A model generated the notes under the pieces. The model was not told the origin of the DNA and made no database searches. It saw nothing but the letters and a program-made list of their open reading frames with translations. From UBA7398 sp947491605 (GTDB lineage Bacteria > Actinomycetota > Actinomycetes > Nanopelagicales > Nanopelagicaceae), in the NCBI GenBank assembly GCA_947491605.1, contig CANLJW010000054.1, forward strand, positions 1 through 5,524: DNA of 5,524 nucleotides, in the 5' to 3' direction. Both the position numbers and the translations under genes were made by a program. Below, in pieces: positions 1 through 4,890 of this stretch; position 1 is the stretch's first letter, and each line of letters opens with the position of its first letter.

Positions 1-135
1 GACATCTCCAGTAACTTTTTCCTTGCCGCAACTAGATAGAAGTGCGCCGCCTCCTACGAGACCAGCACCACCAAGAGCTGCACCTTTAAGAACTGTACGT
101 CGCGATACGCCAGCTCCATTTTTTTCTATTGTCAT
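1..135 (-). CDS. Tat-exported lipoprotein, N-terminal part only (possible solute-binding protein)
   Basis: Only the first 45 codons are in the window; the reading frame stays open to base 1. The N-terminus is a textbook Tat lipoprotein signal: a short polar n-region, the twin-arginine motif SRRTVLK at residues 11-17, a Gly/Ala/Leu-rich h-region, and a lipobox LSSC with the acceptor Cys at residue 36. The protein is therefore expected to be exported folded and anchored to the outer face of the membrane. In Actinobacteria this signal is common on ABC-transporter solute-binding proteins and some redox enzymes, but no mature-domain residues are visible, so the function is open. I chose the ATG at 135 because an AGAGAA-type purine run lies just upstream. 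An in-frame ATG at 156 would add seven basic residues but has no ribosome-binding site. The gene lies 147 nt behind the MFS gene on the same strand and probably has its own promoter. Confidence 0.85.
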   Translation of the reverse strand, partial: MTIEKNGAGVSRRTVLKGAALGGAGLVGGGALLSSCGKEKVTGDV

Positions 136-193
136 TCGTTTCTCTATTCTCTTCATAGGCTATGAATAACGTCTCGCCCCCGAGTTGGAACCA

Positions 194-210
194 AGACGGT
201 GGGAATCTAC
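194..210 (-). promoter_or_regulatory. Candidate -10 region for the Tat lipoprotein gene
   Basis: Read on the minus strand, this stretch contains GTAGATT followed by CCCACC and GTCT. TAGATT (fwd AATCTA, 204-209) fits the actinobacterial -10 pattern TANNNT. It would give an untranslated leader of roughly 60 nt before the ATG at 135. No good -35 hexamer lies 16-18 nt upstream. The main support is that a very similar string occurs at the equivalent place before tctC (4636-4654). Confidence 0.35.
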
Positions 211-241
211 GCTCACCAAGGTCGTAAAGAACCTACTGGCA

Positions 242-258
242 GGTAACAATTTGGTCAC
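242..258 (-). promoter_or_regulatory. Direct-repeat box GTGACC-N5-GTTACC (OmpR-family-like operator)
   Basis: On the minus strand two GTNACC half-sites occur in tandem with an 11-bp period. This arrangement resembles the tandem half-sites bound by actinobacterial OmpR-family regulators such as MtrA and GlnR. The centre is about 45 bp upstream of the candidate -10 at 204-209, a normal activator position. A single short match could arise by chance, and no regulator is encoded in the window. Confidence 0.3.
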
Positions 259-282
259 GTTTTTCAAAAAGCGCTGAAATCT

Positions 283-1452
283 TTACTCATATCTATTAGA
301 TACCAGGGTAGAAGCTGCCAATAACCCAGCCAACCCTAGGAATACCGAACTAACCCCCATCGATCCAGCCACGAGCCCGGCCCCGACCGGCAAAATGAAT
401 TGGCCAACTCGATTACCGGTTAATCGAAGTGAGATCGCCATTCCGCGTTCTTCAGGTGCGGAAGCAAGTGAGACCCAAGCCATCGTTAACGGTTGGCCAA
501 TTCCTAACGCAAATCCCGCTACTAAAATTATTGCTTCAATTATTAAAACATTCGTCGTAAGAATTAAAGATCCAATAGTTATCGTTGCTACTAAGCCACT
601 TAAAATCATGATTCGTTTAGAACCAAACCTTCTACTTAACTCCCCTAAAAATAGCCGTGACAACATTGATGCACCCGATCGAATCGCCAAAATAGTTCCA
701 ATTACAACGGGCGATAAATTATTCTCTTGGCCAAATAGCGGTAAGAAAATAACTAATACATCTACCGTTGATGAAACTGCCGCAGAAGTAAAGAGCGCCG
801 ACTTTAAACCTGGATTTTTAATTACATCACGCGCTTTAACTTTATGATCGGATGCCGCAACTTTATCTGCAATCGAAACTTTTAAGCTCTTAGTAAATAA
901 AATAGGTAACACTCCAATAAAAGCCAGCACCGCTGAAACTAAAAACGCAGTAGCAGTTGACTTAGGAAGTGAACCATTTGAACCACCAGCTATGCCGCCA
1001 AGAAGCGAACCAACCATCTGTCCGAGCGATGCGCTAAAAGTGTAATAACCAAAATATTTATCATACGAACCTGGCTCACTCCGATTAGCCATCATGGTCT
1101 GTCCACCAACCATTACAGCTAAATGACCAGTGCCCGCAATTGCAGTAAGGATTCCTAATATTAAAAATGAATTAGCGTTTGAAAGTAGGAGCCCGGTAAC
1201 TAAGACCGAAAAGCCGCCCCAAATTAAAAACTTCTTCTCGCCAACTTTTCCAACTAGCCGCCCAAATGAAACTGCAAGGGCCACCGGCAAAATCGCATAA
1301 AGTGCGCCTAGAACTCCAATTCCAGTTCCATCTAGACCTAGCTCAAGCCCACGATAAGTAATCATTGGGCGAATTACATAGATAGCACCTTGCAATAGCG
1401 CGGAATTAAAGAGCGTTAATAGCGCCCATCTTTGGATTATTACCGACCTCAT
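283..1452 (-). CDS. MFS permease (12-TM type), substrate unknown
   Basis: A 389-residue protein of typical Major Facilitator Superfamily length, with two hydrophobic halves joined by a polar, Lys/Asp-rich cytoplasmic loop at about residues 187-215. The TM2-TM3 loop carries a motif-A-like stretch GRLVGKVGEKK (64-74), repeated in the second half as GELSRRFGSKR (270-280). A Gly-rich LGQMVGSLLGG (143-153) fits TM5 motif C. In both motif-A copies the usual Asp is replaced, by Gly68 and Arg274. An RPMITYRGLELG stretch follows TM1, which I associate with a subgroup of uncharacterised bacterial MFS proteins. The gene starts 5 nt after the tctA stop codon, with TAATAAG between them and no clear Shine-Dalgarno, so translation probably depends on coupling to tctA. 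The context suggests transport of a carboxylate or a related metabolite, but an exporter is equally possible. The family call is secure; the substrate is not. Confidence 0.9.
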   Translation of the reverse strand: MRSVIIQRWALLTLFNSALLQGAIYVIRPMITYRGLELGLDGTGIGVLGALYAILPVALAVSFGRLVGKVGEKKFLIWGGFSVLVTGLLLSNANSFLILGILTAIAGTGHLAVMVGGQTMMANRSEPGSYDKYFGYYTFSASLGQMVGSLLGGIAGGSNGSLPKSTATAFLVSAVLAFIGVLPILFTKSLKVSIADKVAASDHKVKARDVIKNPGLKSALFTSAAVSSTVDVLVIFLPLFGQENNLSPVVIGTILAIRSGASMLSRLFLGELSRRFGSKRIMILSGLVATITIGSLILTTNVLIIEAIILVAGFALGIGQPLTMAWVSLASAPEERGMAISLRLTGNRVGQFILPVGAGLVAGSMGVSSVFLGLAGLLAASTLVSNRYE

Positions 1453-1457
1453 ACTTA

Positions 1458-2960
1458 TTACTTTACAGTTTTAACGCGGGATTTCTTCACTAACTTAATC
1501 GCGGTAGGCGCAACTAAAACCAATATCAACGAGATATATAAAATCTTCGAAAGTGGCGTTGCAATTAAAGTTCCATAATCACCAGCGCTGATTTGCAAAG
1601 CTCTCCGGAATTGCAATTCCAGGTTCGGTCCAAGAATCAATCCAAGAATCAACGGGGTGATCGGCATGCCAAACCTGCGGAATAAGAAACCAACAATGCC
1701 AATAGCAATCGCTACTTGTAAGTCAAAGGTAGATCCATTAAGCGCATATGCACCTAATAGCGCAAAACAAGAAATTCCCGCAAATAAATATGGCCGCGGA
1801 ATCTTTAATAATTGCACCCAAACTCGAACTAGCGGCAAATTCATTACCAACAGCAAGGTATTCCCAATAAATAAGCTAGCAATCAAAGTCCAAATCAAAT
1901 CTGGATTAGTTGCAAATAACATCGGTCCGGCTTCAATTTGATAAGTCTGAAACGCCACTAAAATTACTGCTGCAGTCGCCGATGTTGGTAAGCCTAAAGC
2001 TAAGAGCGGAACTAACGCGCCCGCCGCATTCGCATTATTTGCAGCTTCCGGTCCAGCCACACCTTCAATCGCGCCTTTGCCAAATTCTTCTGGGTGCTTA
2101 GATAATTTCTTCTCGACCGAATAACTTAAAAATGTTGGTACTTCCGAACCACCCGCCGGAATAATCCCTAATGGGAAACCAATTGCAGTTCCACGAAGCC
2201 AAGGTTTCCAAGAACGGCGCACATCTTCGCGCGACATTAACGCTTTGCCCTTCATGGAAATAATGGTCCAACCAGAATCTTTAAATCGGCTCGCTATATA
2301 TAGAGCTTCACCCAACGCAAAAATAGAAACAATCACAATCACCGTTTCAATTCCTTCGCTCGCGCTCACATTTCCAAATGCCAATCGCGTTAACCCGGAC
2401 TGCAAATCAGCGCCAACAAGTCCAAGCACCAACCCAACAGCTAGTGAGATAAAGCCACGAATTTGCGAAGATCCAAGCAGCGACCCCACGGTGGTAAATG
2501 CCACCAACATCAAAGCTACATAATCAGCCGATCCGACTTTTATCGCTAAATCTGCTATCTCTGGAGCGGCAAAAGCCAAAATTAAAGTCGCGATTGAACC
2601 CGCAATAAATGAACCAATCGCCGCAGTAGCTAGTGCTGCACCAGCGCGGCCGCGCCGTGCCATCTGGTTTCCTTCGAGCGCAGTCATAACCGATCCGCTC
2701 TCACCAGGTGTATTTAATAAAATCGAAGTTGTAGATCCGCCATACATTGCGCCGTAATAAATCGCAGCAAACATAATTAACGCAGACGATGGTGCAACTG
2801 TGTAAGTAATCGGTAGCAATAACGCAATCGCTAACGCAGGCCCAATTCCAGGTAATACGCCAACTAACGTTCCTAAGAATGTGCCTAACAAACCAAAACC
2901 TAAATTGGTAAATGAAAGCGCGCTAACAAACCCATCCATTAAAGAGGAAACGTTGTTCAC
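1458..2960 (-). CDS. tctA: TctA-family large membrane subunit of a tripartite tricarboxylate transporter
   Basis: At 500 residues this is the normal TctA length. TctA is the multi-spanning subunit that carries the solute across the cytoplasmic membrane, fed by TctC and assisted by TctB. Family hallmarks are clear: G-T-F-L-G-x-L-V-G-V-LPGIGPALAIALLLP in TM1 (26-50), YGAMYGGSTTSILLNTPGE (69-87), LEGNQMARRGRAG (95-107), GIIPAGGSEVPTFLSY (265-280), EKKLSKHPEEFGKGAIEGV (283-301) and PEAANNANAAGALVPLLALG (304-323). The second-half copy of the Pro-Gly loop reads PAGG instead of PGxG, and the later loop reads LGLPTSATAA where many members have LGxPGSATxA. Translation starts at a GTG inside the end of tctB: the 4-nt overlap GTGA gives both the tctA start and the tctB TGA. 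A purine-rich GGGGA lies 4 nt upstream of the GTG, which supports this start. The protein ends in a basic tail and a tandem TAATAA stop. Confidence 0.95.
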   Translation of the reverse strand: MNNVSSLMDGFVSALSFTNLGFGLLGTFLGTLVGVLPGIGPALAIALLLPITYTVAPSSALIMFAAIYYGAMYGGSTTSILLNTPGESGSVMTALEGNQMARRGRAGAALATAAIGSFIAGSIATLILAFAAPEIADLAIKVGSADYVALMLVAFTTVGSLLGSSQIRGFISLAVGLVLGLVGADLQSGLTRLAFGNVSASEGIETVIVIVSIFALGEALYIASRFKDSGWTIISMKGKALMSREDVRRSWKPWLRGTAIGFPLGIIPAGGSEVPTFLSYSVEKKLSKHPEEFGKGAIEGVAGPEAANNANAAGALVPLLALGLPTSATAAVILVAFQTYQIEAGPMLFATNPDLIWTLIASLFIGNTLLLVMNLPLVRVWVQLLKIPRPYLFAGISCFALLGAYALNGSTFDLQVAIAIGIVGFLFRRFGMPITPLILGLILGPNLELQFRRALQISAGDYGTLIATPLSKILYISLILVLVAPTAIKLVKKSRVKTVK

Positions 2961-3451
2961 AAGATCCCCTTTAAGATGCCAGCCGGTAGATCTACATGTA
3001 AATATCTAGTAAAAGAAAAATAAGTCACAAAGGCGAATATCAGCCCAATTAACAAAGTTCTACCAAATTTTCGATTCCCAAATGAAAAAGCAATTCCTAC
3101 AAAAACCACAGTGCTCGCTACTACAAAGCCACCGCGGGTAATTAAAACTATATAAGAGAGAAAAGATAATAAGACAAAAGCAAAACTCTTGTAATCAGAC
3201 TTCTCAATTTTATCGCCAGCCCTTAGACCCTCTGGCACCGCGGTACCACCACGAATAATTTGGATAGCGAGAATCGCGCAAAGTGCTATCAAAAACCACC
3301 CAATAATTAATGGAAATAACTTCGGACTAATCGTCATATTTAAAGCTGGTAATTCGGTGCGGGAGGTATCCCAAATAACTATTAGACCAAGGAGAAGGAG
3401 TGAACCCACGAATGCGAGTTCACTCCTTGCGCCTTCTTTTAATTTGAACAA
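2957..3451 (-). CDS. tctB: TctB-family small membrane subunit of a tripartite tricarboxylate transporter
   Basis: A 164-residue hydrophobic protein with hydrophobic segments at about 12-27, 45-66, 88-104, 108-124 and 130-148, so four or five membrane spans. The layout matches TctB: TM1, a short polar loop ending in a Pro-Lys-Leu-Phe-Pro turn into TM2 (43-47), a charged central loop (67-88), and a C-terminal TRYLHVDLPAGIL stretch (148-160) of the TctB type. TctB is poorly conserved; its position between tctC and tctA is strong support. The start is a TTG, the first possible start after an in-frame TGA only 6 nt upstream, and no Shine-Dalgarno is visible before it. A GTG at residue 15 follows an AAGGAG but would remove part of TM1, so I kept the TTG. 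The gene follows the tctC stop by 28 nt and overlaps tctA by 4 nt. Low initiation here would favour excess binding protein over membrane subunits. Confidence 0.9.
   Translation of the reverse strand: MFKLKEGARSELAFVGSLLLLGLIVIWDTSRTELPALNMTISPKLFPLIIGWFLIALCAILAIQIIRGGTAVPEGLRAGDKIEKSDYKSFAFVLLSFLSYIVLITRGGFVVASTVVFVGIAFSFGNRKFGRTLLIGLIFAFVTYFSFTRYLHVDLPAGILKGIL
2965..2969 (-). promoter_or_regulatory. Ribosome-binding site of tctA
   Basis: GGGGA on the minus strand sits 4 nt before the GTG at 2960, inside the last codons of tctB. It supports the GTG start and the overlapping stop/start arrangement, which implies translational coupling of tctB and tctA. Confidence 0.6.
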
Positions 3452-3473
3452 ATTAGTTCAATTTCAAAGATTT

Positions 3474-3491
3474 AAACTCTTAGTAGAGTTT
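3474..3491 (-). repeat. Intercistronic hairpin at the tctC stop codon
   Basis: AAACTCT-TAGT-AGAGTTT is a perfect 7-bp inverted repeat with a 4-nt loop, spanning the tctC stop codon and the last codons. In the mRNA it can form a modest, AU-rich hairpin, followed by a broken U-rich stretch rather than a continuous U-run. This is not a convincing full terminator. It could be a processing or stabilising hairpin that raises tctC mRNA relative to tctBA, as is known for binding-protein genes in other transporter operons. Confidence 0.45.
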
Positions 3492-4598
3492 GAAATCCTT
3501 GAGGATCTTCAAAATTGCAGCTACTTCTGGTTTTAGCCAAGTCGTAAATGCAGTTCCTACGCGATATTCATCAATCCATGACTTTGCTGTAAGCATCGCT
3601 TTCCATGAAGCTGATCCATGGGCAGTATCAATAACTTTGAGCATGTTTAGGTACTCAGCAGCTGGAAGATCAGCCGGAGCCAACATTCCGCGCCAGTTAC
3701 CGAAAGTTAGGTTGATGTTCTGTTGAATCAAAGTCTTACCTTTAACCACAGTGAGTGGCTTTGGAGATGTAACTGCAAGTAAACGCATAGTTCCAGCAGA
3801 AACATACTTTGACCATTCAGAAGTTCCAGCAACACCAGCAACTACACGTCCTGCTAGTAGATCTGGAGTAAGAGTTGCGCCACCTGAGTAGGCAACATAG
3901 TTCAAATCTGTTGCAGCAACACCAATAGTTGCAGCAATAGTTGCGATTGTTACGTGGTCAACGCCACCTAAGTTACCGCCACCAATTGCAGTCTTTGGGT
4001 TTGCTTTGATTACTGCAAGTAAATCATTGATTGTCTTCAACTTTGAGGCGGTAGGCACTGCAATAACTTCAGCTTCGCGCAAGAACGCTGCAACTGGCTT
4101 TGCATTGGTCATATCTAAAGTTGATTTATTTAGTGCAAGACCACCAGGCATAGCAAAACCGGTGATGAGCAACATATCTTTACGATTCTTTTCACCTTGG
4201 AAGTATCCAACGCCAAGCGGTGCATTTGAGAAATACTTAACAGTGTATGAACCAAGCAAACCTTCTGCTTTAAGCGCATCGCCAACAGCGATCGCAGTTG
4301 TTCCGTATCCGCCACCAATATTTGATGATGATACGAATTCGATTGAAGTTAGTGGCTTAAGATCTTTATATCCCCAAACCTTAGAATCTTTTGCAGTTCC
4401 CAATGTTGCAGTAATGCAAGTTAGATCTGAACCTTCAACACCACGGCCGGCTGAAACTAAACCAGCAGCAGCGCATTGCAATCCTGCCGCTGCCTTTCCC
4501 TTTGGCACTGCAGCACCATGTGCCGCAACAGTTCCACTCGCGATAAGCGCAACGCTGGCAAGTACTATGCCAAAACGCATTCCAATCTTTTTATTCAT
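3480..4598 (-). CDS. tctC: TctC/Bug-family extracytoplasmic solute-binding protein with N-terminal Cys-pair segment
   Basis: A 372-residue secreted protein, about 40-50 residues longer than typical TctC/Bug proteins. Residues 1-26 form a Sec-type signal peptide (basic MNKKIGMR, then a hydrophobic core), with likely cleavage after VAA (26) or GAA (30). No lipobox is present; the first Cys is 42. Residues 39-77 hold two cysteines, C42 and C61 (C-x18-C), with conserved-looking Gly residues and a KVWGY end. The two-lobed binding domain then begins near residue 84. Family motifs are SSSNIGGGYG (90-99), the binding-loop stretch SNAPLGVGYFQG (124-135), GGGNLGGVDH (206-215), YVAYSGGATLTPDLLAGRV (234-252) and SAGTMRLLAVTS (267-278). 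The role is to capture a carboxylate-type solute outside the membrane and deliver it to TctBA. It is the first gene of the operon, and the ATG at 4598 is fixed by a GGGGAG 8 nt upstream. The ligand cannot be deduced. Confidence 0.93.
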   Translation of the reverse strand: MNKKIGMRFGIVLASVALIASGTVAAHGAAVPKGKAAAGLQCAAAGLVSAGRGVEGSDLTCITATLGTAKDSKVWGYKDLKPLTSIEFVSSSNIGGGYGTTAIAVGDALKAEGLLGSYTVKYFSNAPLGVGYFQGEKNRKDMLLITGFAMPGGLALNKSTLDMTNAKPVAAFLREAEVIAVPTASKLKTINDLLAVIKANPKTAIGGGNLGGVDHVTIATIAATIGVAATDLNYVAYSGGATLTPDLLAGRVVAGVAGTSEWSKYVSAGTMRLLAVTSPKPLTVVKGKTLIQQNINLTFGNWRGMLAPADLPAAEYLNMLKVIDTAHGSASWKAMLTAKSWIDEYRVGTAFTTWLKPEVAAILKILKDFKLY

Positions 4599-4606
4599 AT
4601 CTATTA

Positions 4607-4612
4607 CTCCCC
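4607..4612 (-). promoter_or_regulatory. Strong ribosome-binding site of tctC
   Basis: GGGGAG on the minus strand, 8 nt before the ATG at 4598. It is one of the two clear Shine-Dalgarno matches in the operon (the other precedes tctA), consistent with the binding protein being made in the largest amount. It also settles the tctC start over the internal Met7. Confidence 0.75.
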
Positions 4613-4620
4613 GTTAAATG

Positions 4621-4633
4621 TCCCTCCGAGGGA
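4621..4633 (-). repeat. TCCCTC-C-GAGGGA palindrome in the tctC leader
   Basis: A perfect 6-bp inverted repeat around a single central base, lying between the candidate -10 and the tctC ribosome-binding site. As RNA it could fold as a short UCCC/GGGA hairpin; as DNA it could be a protein-binding dyad. There is no U-run after it, so it is not a terminator. Confidence 0.4.
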
Positions 4634-4635
4634 AG

Positions 4636-4654
4636 AGACTGGGCGGAAATCTAC
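4636..4654 (-). promoter_or_regulatory. Candidate -10 region of the tctCBA-MFS operon promoter
   Basis: The minus strand reads GTAGATT followed by TCCGCCC and AGTCT. TAGATT (fwd AATCTA, 4648-4653) fits TANNNT and would place the transcript start about 40 nt upstream of the tctC ATG. A weak CTGTAA lies at the -35 position with a 17-bp spacer. A similar string precedes the Tat lipoprotein gene (194-210). Confidence 0.4.
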
Positions 4655-4677
4655 CCTGTACTCAAGATTTTTACAGG
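4655..4677 (-). promoter_or_regulatory. Candidate operator dyad CCTGTA-N11-TACAGG upstream of tctC
   Basis: A perfect 6-bp inverted repeat with an 11-bp spacer, giving half-site centres about 17 bp apart. It directly abuts the candidate -10 and overlaps the -35 position, where a bound repressor would block polymerase. The dyad is the most operator-like element in the divergent region, but the regulator is unknown. Confidence 0.4.
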
Positions 4678-4839
4678 TACGCCCGACACCCTCCTGACCT
4701 GCAATTACGCTCAAAATGGCATCTCCATCCACCCGCGCATGGGGCGCAATGATGGGGCTAACTATTCTCAATATTTTGATTGCGGTGTTTGATTAGTAGT
4801 TTAAGCACATGGCCTTGAACCAAGATCTGCTGACTGGCG

Positions 4840-4859
4840 CCTCCACCGTGACTTGGAGG
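4840..4859 (+). repeat. CCTCCA-N8-TGGAGG hairpin upstream of the zinc-ribbon gene
   Basis: A perfect 6-bp inverted repeat with an 8-nt loop. Its right arm contains GGAGG, the best Shine-Dalgarno-like sequence before the plus-strand gene, so the left arm could mask it in the mRNA. An outer pair CAAGAT (4821-4826) and ATCTTG (4861-4866) can extend the fold through an asymmetric internal loop. A TTTTTT run begins 10 nt after the hairpin (4870-4875), too far for a standard intrinsic terminator, though partial termination is possible. Confidence 0.4.
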
Positions 4860-4890
4860 AATCTTGTACTTTTTTGATCCGGGTGCATGG

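Noticed and set aside
154..156. Upstream in-frame ATG for the Tat lipoprotein
   Set aside because: It adds MKRIEKR but has no Shine-Dalgarno; the ATG at 135 has a better purine-rich sequence and a normal n-region length.
258..273. CGTTTTT/AAAAGCG hairpin as a terminator after the MFS gene
   Set aside because: The stem is short and A/T-rich with one G-T pair, and no U-run follows on the minus strand.
395..847. Long plus-strand open frame of 150 codons antisense to the MFS gene
   Set aside because: The opposite strand encodes a clear MFS protein with family motifs; the antisense product has no recognisable features and no ribosome-binding site.
3407..3409. GTG as an alternative tctB start behind an AAGGAG
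   Set aside because: Starting there would leave TM1 only about 13 residues long, and the spacing from the Shine-Dalgarno is long; the upstream TTG gives a normal TctB N-terminus.
4473..4484. Cys42 of TctC as a lipoprotein acceptor
   Set aside because: The preceding residues GLQ do not fit a lipobox, and the Cys lies some 16 residues beyond the hydrophobic core.
4006..4617. Plus-strand open frame of 203 codons antisense to tctC
   Set aside because: It lies over a well-supported TctC reading frame with strong family motifs and looks like a codon-bias shadow; its translation is rich in Pro, Ala and Ser without any domain pattern.
4809..4877. 22-codon plus-strand frame starting ATGGCC
   Set aside because: No ribosome-binding site, no distinctive composition, and it runs through the CCTCCA/TGGAGG hairpin; its length is expected by chance.
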